Shown here in pieces: positions 1 to 7,289 of a stretch of 64,000 bases of DNA. Numbering within the stretch: position 1 is the first letter of the stretch; each line of letters starts with the position of its first letter. The notes under the pieces were generated by a model, which saw only the letters and a list, made by a program, of their open reading frames with translations, searched no databases and had not been told where the DNA came from. Location of the stretch: contig AP018269.1 in assembly GCA_003994795.1 (NCBI GenBank), positions 4,613,677 to 4,677,676 on the forward strand. Reading direction: 5' to 3'. The DNA is from Cylindrospermum sp. NIES-4074 (GTDB lineage Bacteria > Cyanobacteriota > Cyanobacteriia > Cyanobacteriales > Nostocaceae). The position numbers and the translations under genes were made by a program.

Positions 1-1221
1 GAATTTTGTTCGCCCTTGGCGTTCCCGGAGGGTATTTTGAATTGTATTCAGACTAGCTGCTAACAAAGCGCAAACACTGGGATAATAAACAAAGTTATAA
101 CGGGGAACAACGGTAATATCTTTACCTAAAAAATAAGCTATAACAAAGAATTGTAACAGCACGAAAATAGTAAAACTTAAAAGCGTTAAAGTGGCTAAAT
201 GAGTGGTAGTTTGTAACCTCCATATCTTGAAAGTTGAGATTACTTGCGACCCTACCCAAACGGCAAATATCACCATCAAAAAACCAGAAATAATTGCAAT
301 TGCTAGGGGCTGATTTTCCACAGGAAGGGCGATTACCATCAGCACCCAGTTAATGAGAGTTTGATATAGGGGTGAAATGTAATTGGGAGATGGCAACCAA
401 CCAGTTTCAGAACTTTGAAAATGCTTGAATATCACCAGCAACCAGGGAACAAAGCTAATTATAACGCCGCTGGTAGAAAGAATTAGGGACAGTAAGGTTT
501 GGCGTAAATTGGGTAGCTCCTTCCTACCCCAATACATCACTAGAAGTAGTGAAGCAATTTGGGCGATGAAAGCTAAAGCAAAAAAGTAGTGAACATAAAG
601 ACCTATACTATTAATAATAGTCCAGAATAACCAAACACCAAATCTGATTTGAGAATGTTTAAAGATATCCTGCTGAATTTGCATTAACCCCAATAATGCT
701 AAACTTATTAACAGCATAGGTAGAGTATAATGCCGTGCTTCTTGGGAAAGGTAAACGGCAAAGGGGGAGACTGCCATAATCAAAGCTGCCATGATTCCAG
801 ATTTGGGGTCAAAGGCAATTCGATTAACTCCATAAATTGCGGCGATCGCACCCACACCAAATAAAGCCGGTAGCGATCGCAATTTTGCCGCCCAATCTGT
901 CCCCAAAGGACTCATCCACCCTAGCCAACTGTACATTCCACAAAAAAATAGCGGTGGATGGGTAGATTGGTTAGCCAGGTTTGCGGCAATTTGGTTACAG
1001 CTAACCCCAGACTGAAAAGTAAACATCTCCTGTATACGGTTGAGGGGAAAGACCACATCCAAAGGTAAATCATGGTAATTTTTACCCAAGCTAAAAATGG
1101 CAGTAATGACCTCATCCATCCACAGGGGTTTTAAGTCCAGATGCCAAAAGCGCAAAATAGCACCAAATGCGAACGCCCCAGCTAAACCCAGATAATGTAA
1201 ATAAGCTCTGCGATTTGTCAT
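1..1221 (-). CDS. Glycosyltransferase family 39-like membrane protein, 3' end outside window
   Basis: The minus-strand frame from an ATG at 1219-1221 stays open to base 1 (407 codons), so the C-terminus lies outside the window. The N-terminus has a hydrophobic segment followed by WMDEV (about residues 34-38); an acidic pair in the first external loop is typical of GT-C dolichyl-phosphate-mannose-type glycosyltransferases. Further on come THPPLF and LSQEARHY motifs, common in bacterial family-39 members, and at least eight hydrophobic helices. Proteins of this type move a sugar from a lipid-phosphate carrier to a protein or lipid at the membrane. The actual substrate cannot be read from sequence. 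It is divergent from the helicase gene, with 115 bp between them. Confidence 0.72.
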   Translation of the reverse strand, partial: MTNRRAYLHYLGLAGAFAFGAILRFWHLDLKPLWMDEVITAIFSLGKNYHDLPLDVVFPLNRIQEMFTFQSGVSCNQIAANLANQSTHPPLFFCGMYSWLGWMSPLGTDWAAKLRSLPALFGVGAIAAIYGVNRIAFDPKSGIMAALIMAVSPFAVYLSQEARHYTLPMLLISLALLGLMQIQQDIFKHSQIRFGVWLFWTIINSIGLYVHYFFALAFIAQIASLLLVMYWGRKELPNLRQTLLSLILSTSGVIISFVPWLLVIFKHFQSSETGWLPSPNYISPLYQTLINWVLMVIALPVENQPLAIAIISGFLMVIFAVWVGSQVISTFKIWRLQTTTHLATLTLLSFTIFVLLQFFVIAYFLGKDITVVPRYNFVYYPSVCALLAASLNTIQNTLRERQGRTKF

Positions 1222-1336
1222 TATTAAGTTATGCGCCAGGTATTAATTTGCAATTGAAAATTTTTCACTACAGATAAACAGACAAAATTATTCATATCTG
1301 CGGTTTGGAAATTACATTTAAAATCTAAAACTATCT

Positions 1337-3814
1337 ATGTCAGATCCTAAACTTACTACTGCTGTACCTCCAGAATCGCCCCTTTCAGAATTATCTCAGC
1401 AATCGCCAGCTTTGAAGCTACAAGAAAATCTCGTCAAAATTCGCGATAGTCTGCGCCCTGGACAACAGCAAATGGCTGACTGGGAATCTGGGCCACTAGC
1501 GGTTTCTGCGGTTCCTGGTGCTGGTAAATCTACAGGTATGGCAGCGGCTGCGGCGATCGCGATCGCGCGACACTATGAACGTTCGGGGAGAATGTCTCGG
1601 CGTCATTTAGTGGTTGTCACTTTTACACGTTCTGCTGCTGCCAATATTAAAACCAAAATCCGTCAAGACTTAAAGAAACTATCTTTACCTCAAACTGGCT
1701 TTTTTGTTTATACCCTACATGGTCTAGCATTAAACATTGCCAGCCGCCATCCTGACTTATCTCGGTTGCAGTTAGACAATGTGACATTAATCACTGCTAA
1801 CCAAAGTCACCGTTTTATCCGCGCCGCCGTAGAACAATGGATTGCTAACAATCCAGATACTTATTTGCGGTTGTTGGCAGGTCATCAATTTGACGGCGAA
1901 GAAACAGAAAGATTGCGTCGTCAGTCAGTGCTGCGGACAGAAGTGTTGCCAGATTTGGCTTATACAGTGATTCATGAAGCCAAAAGTTCTGGGATCTCGC
2001 CGGAAAAACTGCGGGAATGGAGTCAACAAACCACAGATCAATATGCAATTTTGAGCGTAGCGGCGGGATTGTATGAACAATATGAAAACTTAATGCGATC
2101 GCGCGACTTCATCGACTACGACGACATGATTTTAGCCGCCCTGCGCGTTCTCGACAACGATAGCGCCCGTCGTATTGAACAAAACCAAGTTTTTGCCGTT
2201 TTTGAAGACGAAGCCCAAGATTCTAGCCCTCTGCAAACAAAGTTGTTAGAAATATTGGCTAGTGAATCAGCAGGGGAGGAAAATTCTACACTCCACACTC
2301 CACACTCCACACTCCACACTCCACACTCAGCACTCCACACTCCACACTCCACACTCCACACTCCACACTCAGCACTCAGCACTCAGCACTCAGCACTCAA
2401 CTTAGTGCGAGTTGGTGATCCTAACCAAGCGATCAACTCGACATTTACACCAGCTGATCCGATTTATTTTCGGGAATTTTGCCAAAAGTGCGATCGCCAA
2501 AAATTATTGGCGACAATGGATCAAGCCGGACGGAGTACCAGAATTATCATTGCAGCGGCTAACTTCACTTTAGAATGGGTAAATAGTCAACAGTCAACAG
2601 CAACCAACAACAGACAAAAGCCATTTCGCTACCAGAAAATTCGCCCTGTTGACGCTGACGACCCCCAAACAAATGCTAATCCGCACCCAGTTGGTAGAGG
2701 GTTAGAACTTTATACCCCCCGTGATATTCATCACACAGCCGAGTTACTTTCCCAGAGAGTTGTTGAGTTATTTACCCAAGATCCAAGTTCCTGTGCAGCA
2801 GTTTTGGTGAGGGAAAATCGCCAAGGACGTTGGTTAGCGGCGGCTTTAGCACCTATTTGTAAAGAACATAAAATTACACTTTACGACGTGGGAGAACGAG
2901 AACGCCGTTCTCATGTGCCCCAAGAGATTTTGGCATTATTGCAATTTTGCGATCGCCCCCACTCCCCCGATTATCTCAAAGCTGCCCTCGATGTATTAGT
3001 ACAGCGTCAATTAATTCCCACCCAAGACATCAACACCCTCGCTAGTTTACCAGAAGAATTTTTGTATCCTGGCCCCCTAGCACCACCCCAATTAGAAATA
3101 GTCCAAAAAGCTGCCCATTTGTGTCGGAGTTTACTCCGCGCTCGTTTAGAACTGCCCCTGTACCAGATGATTTTCTTCCTTGCCTTAACCTTAAATTATG
3201 ACCAGGCAGAATTAGCCACCGCAGACAAACTTGCAGAACGGGTAAACCAGCAAATAGCTAGTAATAGTTCAATGGGGGCAATGCTGTCAGCCTTAAGTGA
3301 AATTGTCAGTTCTGAACGCTTTGAACCAGTGGAAACCGAGGATACAGAAGAACGTTACACCCGTCGCGGTCAGCTGACAATTATCACCATGCACAAAGCC
3401 AAAGGGCTGGACTGGGATTATGTTTTTCTACCTTTTCTGCACGAAAACTTGATTCCTGGTAGATTTTGGGTTCCTCCTCAAAGCCAGTTTTTAGGTGATT
3501 TTACCTTATCAGAAGTAGCTCGCGCCCAAATTCGCGCTGCACTCCATCACGATGCCTCTAGCATTCCCAATGTTACCCAAGCTTGGGAACAAGCAAAACA
3601 TTTGAAAATCGCTGAAGAGTACCGTTTACTCTATGTTGCCATGACCAGAGCCAAGCGGCTTTTGTGGATGTCTGCTGCCCAAAAAGCGCCCTTTACTTGG
3701 AGTAAGCCAGAGAATTTACAAGAACAAGCACCTTGTCCTGTTTTTCCAGCATTAAAGCGCCAATTTCCTGAATGTGTGGTTAATCCTGCGATTTATTCAG
3801 CTGTTCCTATGTAA
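1337..3814 (+). CDS. UvrD/PcrA-like ATP-dependent DNA helicase (superfamily 1)
   Basis: 825 aa. The SF1A helicase motifs appear in order: Q-motif-like PGQQQMADW (41-49), Walker A VPGAGKST (59-66), motif Ia VTFTRSAA, motif II FEDEAQD (289-295), motif III VGDPNQAIN (from 359), motif V TMHKAKGLDWDYVFLP (from about 684) and motif VI LLYVAMTRAKRLL. This predicts 3'-5' DNA unwinding powered by ATP in repair or recombination. No nuclease domain is apparent. The odd part is a low-complexity His/Thr/Ser/Pro stretch at residues 317-354, encoded by heptanucleotide repeats and placed between motifs II and III; the frame is kept, so the protein is probably full length. It is not a recognisable uvrD, recB or addA ortholog, so no symbol is given. 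Confidence 0.88.
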   Translation: MSDPKLTTAVPPESPLSELSQQSPALKLQENLVKIRDSLRPGQQQMADWESGPLAVSAVPGAGKSTGMAAAAAIAIARHYERSGRMSRRHLVVVTFTRSAAANIKTKIRQDLKKLSLPQTGFFVYTLHGLALNIASRHPDLSRLQLDNVTLITANQSHRFIRAAVEQWIANNPDTYLRLLAGHQFDGEETERLRRQSVLRTEVLPDLAYTVIHEAKSSGISPEKLREWSQQTTDQYAILSVAAGLYEQYENLMRSRDFIDYDDMILAALRVLDNDSARRIEQNQVFAVFEDEAQDSSPLQTKLLEILASESAGEENSTLHTPHSTLHTPHSALHTPHSTLHTPHSALSTQHSALNLVRVGDPNQAINSTFTPADPIYFREFCQKCDRQKLLATMDQAGRSTRIIIAAANFTLEWVNSQQSTATNNRQKPFRYQKIRPVDADDPQTNANPHPVGRGLELYTPRDIHHTAELLSQRVVELFTQDPSSCAAVLVRENRQGRWLAAALAPICKEHKITLYDVGERERRSHVPQEILALLQFCDRPHSPDYLKAALDVLVQRQLIPTQDINTLASLPEEFLYPGPLAPPQLEIVQKAAHLCRSLLRARLELPLYQMIFFLALTLNYDQAELATADKLAERVNQQIASNSSMGAMLSALSEIVSSERFEPVETEDTEERYTRRGQLTIITMHKAKGLDWDYVFLPFLHENLIPGRFWVPPQSQFLGDFTLSEVARAQIRAALHHDASSIPNVTQAWEQAKHLKIAEEYRLLYVAMTRAKRLLWMSAAQKAPFTWSKPENLQEQAPCPVFPALKRQFPECVVNPAIYSAVPM
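2287..2399 (+). repeat. In-frame heptanucleotide repeat (STRR) inside the helicase gene
   Basis: About sixteen 7-bp units, mostly ACTCCAC and then ACTCAGC, follow each other without disturbing the reading frame. Three units make 21 bp, giving a 7-residue protein period (TPHSTLH, TPHSALH). Short tandem heptamer repeats are a known feature of heterocystous cyanobacterial genomes, usually intergenic. The second unit type is the reverse complement of the array at 6407-6465. Confidence 0.9.
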
Positions 3815-3818
3815 TACA

Positions 3819-4073
3819 GTAGGGAACATTGCTCATGAGTGTCAACTTAAGGTGAAACCCTTGTAATGGCGTTATATCAAACTTATTCAATTACCAACCA
3901 ATCCCAAAGAACCCCACCCCGGTTTTGATAAATCAAAACCTCCCCTCCCCTCTTGAGGGGAACTCGGGGCCCCCACGGAGTGGGGATTAGGGGCAGGGAT
4001 TGAGGGGTGGGGTCAAACGTCTGTGGGACAACGGTTTGAGCTTAAGTTGACACCAATGAGCAATGTTCCCTAC
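3819..4073. mobile_element. 255-bp MITE-like element with 33-bp terminal inverted repeats
   Basis: The left end (3819-3851) and the reverse complement of the right end (4041-4073) match over 33 bp with two mismatches (common core GTAGGGAACATTGCTCAT, then GTGTCAACTTAAG). The interior has a second imperfect palindrome rich in CCCCACCCC/GGGGTGGGG and no transposase ORF. No clear target duplication is visible. It fills most of the 382-bp gap between the helicase and lipoprotein genes and ends 123 bp before the lipoprotein start, so it probably contributes to that gene's upstream region. An apparent longer N-terminus of the lipoprotein is encoded by this element and is rejected. Confidence 0.8.
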
Positions 4074-4196
4074 CGCATGGTCTATTTACCTGAAAATCGC
4101 TGTAAGTCGAGGATTTCGTTGTTCGTATGTTGGGACGACGGGAAACAGCTTTGTGAATACAGCGTCAGATTAACTGTTGTGTTCAGGGTATATCGG

Positions 4197-4895
4197 ATGA
4201 AAAGCATCATCAAGCTATTTCCTCAAGGTGTGGTTTTAACTCTTGCATTAACCAGCTTGCTAGCTTGTGGACTTGACACCACTAGCAACAAAACCGCTGT
4301 TGCTGTTCCTAGTCCAGAAAAAATACAATTGTCCCAAAATGGGCAAAATCAACTGCCAAAGGCTATTTCCAAAGCAGTGCTACGGGATGCTTCCAAGCGT
4401 TCTGGGGTGAGAATTAATAATTTAACAATCACTCAAGTCACATCTCAGACTTTTAGCAATCCTTGCATTTTCAAATTTGGGGAAATTTGCACCAAGGAAT
4501 ACAACCCCATTGAGGGCTGGGAAGTAATTGTTCAGGTTAAGGGGCAATCTTGGACTTATCATGTAGATAAGACCGGCTCACAAATCGTTTTAGATCCAAA
4601 AGTCGTTGTATCTAGTAATGACAAATTGCCGAGTGCGATCGCTAATGCAATTTTGAGTGATGCCTCAAAGCGTACTGGACTGGCTGTTACTGCTTTAAAA
4701 ATCACTGAAGTTACACCGCGAACCTTTAGTAATCCCTGCTTTTTCGGCTTTGGTGAAGTCTGCACCCAGTTATTCGACCCTGTGGAAGGGTGGGAAGTGA
4801 TTGTCAAGGTTAAACAGCAATCTTGGACTTACCATGCGAGCAAATCTGGCTCAATCGTTTTAGATCCCAAAGTCAGCGCGACTCCTAGCAAATAA
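4197..4895 (+). CDS. Lipoprotein with two tandem copies of an unknown ~80-residue domain
   Basis: 232 aa from the ATG at 4197. This start puts a signal peptide first (MKSIIKLF, hydrophobic core, lipobox LLAC), predicting lipid attachment at the Cys. The frame extends upstream to 4023, but that part runs through the inverted-repeat element and has no signal-sequence character. The mature protein has two homologous units. Each starts with P(K/S)AI.(K/N)A(V/I)L.DASKR(S/T)G, has TFSNPC..(K/G)FGE(I/V)CT in the middle (two conserved Cys, possibly a disulfide) and ends with (Y/F)(N/D)P(I/V)EGWEVIV.VK.QSWTYH. I do not recognise the domain. An envelope location is likely and the function is unknown. 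Confidence 0.72.
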   Translation: MKSIIKLFPQGVVLTLALTSLLACGLDTTSNKTAVAVPSPEKIQLSQNGQNQLPKAISKAVLRDASKRSGVRINNLTITQVTSQTFSNPCIFKFGEICTKEYNPIEGWEVIVQVKGQSWTYHVDKTGSQIVLDPKVVVSSNDKLPSAIANAILSDASKRTGLAVTALKITEVTPRTFSNPCFFGFGEVCTQLFDPVEGWEVIVKVKQQSWTYHASKSGSIVLDPKVSATPSK

Positions 4896-4933
4896 ATCTC
4901 TTGCTCAATCCATACTTGCCGAATCTATTAGTA

Positions 4934-4939
4934 TATAAT
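4934..4939 (+). promoter_or_regulatory. Candidate -10 box upstream of rpmI-rplT
   Basis: A perfect TATAAT lies 30 bp before the rpmI start codon in an AT-rich stretch. No good -35 hexamer sits at the usual 17-bp spacing, so this is only a candidate. There is no obvious L20-type autoregulatory leader structure, and infC is not adjacent. Confidence 0.4.
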
Positions 4940-4968
4940 AATGGATTGTGTTGAATTAAAGCCAAACC

Positions 4969-5166
4969 ATGCCTAAACTCAAGACTCGGAAAGCAGCAGC
5001 AAAGCGATTCCGTGCCACCGGCACCGGCAAAATCGTGCGTCGCAAAGCCTTCAAAAGCCACCTTCTAGAACACAAGTCTTCTAACAAAAAGCGCGGACTC
5101 AGACAAACTGCCCTTGTACATGAACGCGACGAAGACAACGTACGGTTGATGCTCCCATATTTGTAA
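4969..5166 (+). CDS. rpmI: 50S ribosomal protein L35
   Basis: 65 aa, the normal size for bL35. It begins [14 protein letters not shown] and continues with [15 protein letters not shown] and [14 protein letters not shown], the basic conserved core of the family. L35 is a structural protein of the large ribosomal subunit. It is followed 31 bp later by rplT on the same strand, the usual rpmI-rplT operon. The upstream gap carries a TATAAT box. Identification is secure. Confidence 0.98.
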   Translation: MPKLKTRKAAAKRFRATGTGKIVRRKAFKSHLLEHKSSNKKRGLRQTALVHERDEDNVRLMLPYL

Positions 5167-5197
5167 GTTTTTCAAGAAAAAGTCAGGAAATTAAGTT

Positions 5198-5554
5198 ATG
5201 ACCCGGGTAAAACGCGGTAATGTAGCTCGTAAACGCCGCAATAAAGTTCTCAAATTAGCTAAAGGTTTTCGTGGTTCTCACTCAACTCTGTTTAGAACCG
5301 CTAACCAACAAGTGATGAAGGCGCTACGGAGTGCATATCGCGATCGCAAAAAGAAGAAGCGCGATTTCCGTCGTCTATGGATCACCCGCATCAACGCAGC
5401 TTCCAGACAACATGGTTTGAGCTACAGCCAGTTGATCGGCAACCTGAAAAAAGCCGATATCCAACTAAATCGCAAGATGTTGGCACAATTGGCAGTTTTA
5501 GATCCCGCTAGCTTTGGCAAAGTTGCCGAATTAGCCAGTCAATATAAAGCATAA
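5198..5554 (+). CDS. rplT: 50S ribosomal protein L20
   Basis: 118 aa, typical of bL20. The sequence starts [20 protein letters not shown] and contains [19 protein letters not shown] and the [11 protein letters not shown] core. L20 binds 23S rRNA early in large-subunit assembly. It lies directly behind rpmI and is expected to be cotranscribed. A solute-binding protein gene begins only 12 bp after its stop, so read-through into that gene is possible although the functions are unrelated. Confidence 0.98.
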   Translation: MTRVKRGNVARKRRNKVLKLAKGFRGSHSTLFRTANQQVMKALRSAYRDRKKKKRDFRRLWITRINAASRQHGLSYSQLIGNLKKADIQLNRKMLAQLAVLDPASFGKVAELASQYKA

Positions 5555-5566
5555 AGGTGGCAACGG

Positions 5567-6382
5567 ATGAATAACGGATGTAACAGACGGTCAATAAAAA
5601 ATCAGTTACATCTGGTATTATCCGCTACCTTATTTTTGATTGTATGCTGCTCCTGCTGGGGGATGGATGGGGTTGCATCTGCCGCCCAACTGTCAGAAAT
5701 TCAGCAACGAGGCTATCTGAATATTGCCGTAAAGGATAACTTACGTCCTTTGGGATTTAGAGACGCTAACGGCAATTTACAAGGCTTAGAAATTGATTTG
5801 GCAAAGCAGTTGGCGGTTGATTTGTTAGGTAAAGCCGAGGCTGTGAAGTTACAACCGGTGGCAAATAGCGATCGCCTATCTGTGATTTTAGAAAAAAAAG
5901 TTGATTTGGCGATCGCCAGGGTGACAGCAACCGAATCACGCTCCCGCTTAGTTGATTTCAGCGTTCCTTACTACTTGGATGGCGCTACCGTAGTTACAAA
6001 AGATAACTCTGTTCAGCAGTTGAGAGATTTGGCAAAGCGAAAAATTGCCGTCCTCAACAACTCCAGCACCATCGCCCAAGTTAGATATTTTATCCCCAAT
6101 GCCAAATTAGTAGGCGTCAATTCCTACCAAGAGGCACGAGAACAAATTGAAAATAACGTCGTTGATGCATTCGCTGCCGATGCTAGCGTCCTCAGCGGTT
6201 GGGTGCAAGAATATCCTCAATATCACCTGCTACCAACCAAGCTATCAACCGAACCCTTATCTGTAGTCATGCCCAAGGGATTGCAGTACGATGAGTTAAG
6301 ACGACGAGTTAATGAAGCGATCGCTCGTTACCTGGTTGAAGGTTGGCTTAAAGAACGCGCACAGTATTGGGGATTACCTTAG
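5567..6382 (+). CDS. Periplasmic amino-acid-type solute-binding protein (family 3)
   Basis: 271 aa. An N-terminal hydrophobic segment (LVLSATLFLIVCCSCWG) ending in VASAAQ is a signal peptide. The mature part has family-3 solute-binding hallmarks: IQQRGYLNIAVKDNLRPLGFRD, a GLEIDLAKQLA segment, SRLVDFSVPYYLDG in the hinge region, and the late acidic DAFAADASV. Such proteins capture amino acids or similar polar solutes for an ABC transporter, or act as stand-alone sensors. No permease or ATPase gene is adjacent, so the partner and ligand are unknown. It starts 12 bp after rplT. Confidence 0.85.
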   Translation: MNNGCNRRSIKNQLHLVLSATLFLIVCCSCWGMDGVASAAQLSEIQQRGYLNIAVKDNLRPLGFRDANGNLQGLEIDLAKQLAVDLLGKAEAVKLQPVANSDRLSVILEKKVDLAIARVTATESRSRLVDFSVPYYLDGATVVTKDNSVQQLRDLAKRKIAVLNNSSTIAQVRYFIPNAKLVGVNSYQEAREQIENNVVDAFAADASVLSGWVQEYPQYHLLPTKLSTEPLSVVMPKGLQYDELRRRVNEAIARYLVEGWLKERAQYWGLP

Positions 6383-6406
6383 TTAGTGCTCGATGCTTCG
6401 GCTAAA

Positions 6407-6465
6407 GTGCTGAGTGCTGAGTGCTGAGTGCTGAGTGCTGAGTGCTGAGTTCTGAGTGTGGAGTT
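6407..6465. repeat. Heptanucleotide tandem repeat (GTGCTGA)n
   Basis: At least six GTGCTGA units are followed by degenerate ones (GTTCTGA, GTGTGGA). The unit is the reverse complement of the TCAGCAC units inside the helicase gene. It sits in the 167-bp gap between the solute-binding protein and the TPR gene. Confidence 0.9.
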
Positions 6466-6549
6466 CTTAGTTATTAGTTAACAGTCACCATTACCCAGAA
6501 AGCTGATAATAGATAGAGAAGCAACTTTTAATATTTGTATTCGTAGGCA

Positions 6550-7071
6550 ATGGATAATAATTTAGCGGTTGTTTATCTCTCAATTTTCGTAGGTATACTC
6601 GCATTTGTAGGTGTGAGTGTCTTTCGCCAGATTTTCAAAACTCGCAAGCTGGAAAGCGCTCTTTCACGGTTGCGAAAGAAGTTAGAGAAAGAAAAAGGTA
6701 CGGCTCAAGAATATTACGAATTAGCTAGTATTTATTCTGAGAAAAAAGTATATACCCAAGCAATACCGCTGTTTCAAAAAGCTTTAAAAGCAGCAGTTGA
6801 AGAGGAAGAAGAAATTGCCCCTATTTACAATGGGTTGGGTTATGCTTACTTTGCCCAAGAGCAATATGACTTAGCTATTCGTCAATACAAAGAAGCTGTT
6901 AAATTTAAACCCGACTACGTGACAGCCCTGAATAATTTAGGTCACGCTTATGAACGGAAAAAATTAAATACTCAGGCGCTGGAAATGTATGAAGAAGCAC
7001 TAAAATTAGCTCCCAATAACACCACTGCTAAACGTCGTGCTGAATCATTACGTCGCTTGGTTTCTGCTTAA
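6550..7071 (+). CDS. Membrane-anchored TPR protein
   Basis: 173 aa. A single N-terminal transmembrane segment (about residues 5-26, VVYLSIFVGILAFVGVSVF) is followed by a basic, coiled-coil-like linker and three TPR units (about 55-165), with consensus pieces IYNGLGYAYFAQEQYDLAI and ALNNLGHAYERKKLNTQAL. TPR domains mediate protein-protein interaction, so this is probably a membrane-tethered assembly or scaffolding factor. No partner is evident from context. I do not recognise a named ortholog with confidence. Confidence 0.8.
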   Translation: MDNNLAVVYLSIFVGILAFVGVSVFRQIFKTRKLESALSRLRKKLEKEKGTAQEYYELASIYSEKKVYTQAIPLFQKALKAAVEEEEEIAPIYNGLGYAYFAQEQYDLAIRQYKEAVKFKPDYVTALNNLGHAYERKKLNTQALEMYEEALKLAPNNTTAKRRAESLRRLVSA

Positions 7072-7289
7072 TTAGGGTATGGGAAAGATTCCTAAATGAA
7101 TTTTACCAGCGCAATCGGCTTTAAAACCCCACAGTCTTCACGGCGCTTACAATTGGATGGGGATTGAAACCCCACACCCCACACCCTACCCCCCACCCCC
7201 TACACTTTGAAATTAGCCTCTTAATCTTTCGGTTTCTGAGCTATAGCTGAGGAATCAATATCTATTACTTTTTTGATAAAACGTAAGGA

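Noticed and set aside
4023-4196. N-terminal extension of the lipoprotein frame
   Set aside because: It runs through the right arm of the inverted-repeat element and has no signal-sequence features, whereas ATG 4197 gives a signal peptide with lipobox LLAC.
7150-7175. CRISPR-repeat-like GGGGATTGAAAC
   Set aside because: Only a single occurrence with no regularly spaced second copy or spacers. The surrounding DNA is ordinary ACCCCACACC-type low complexity.
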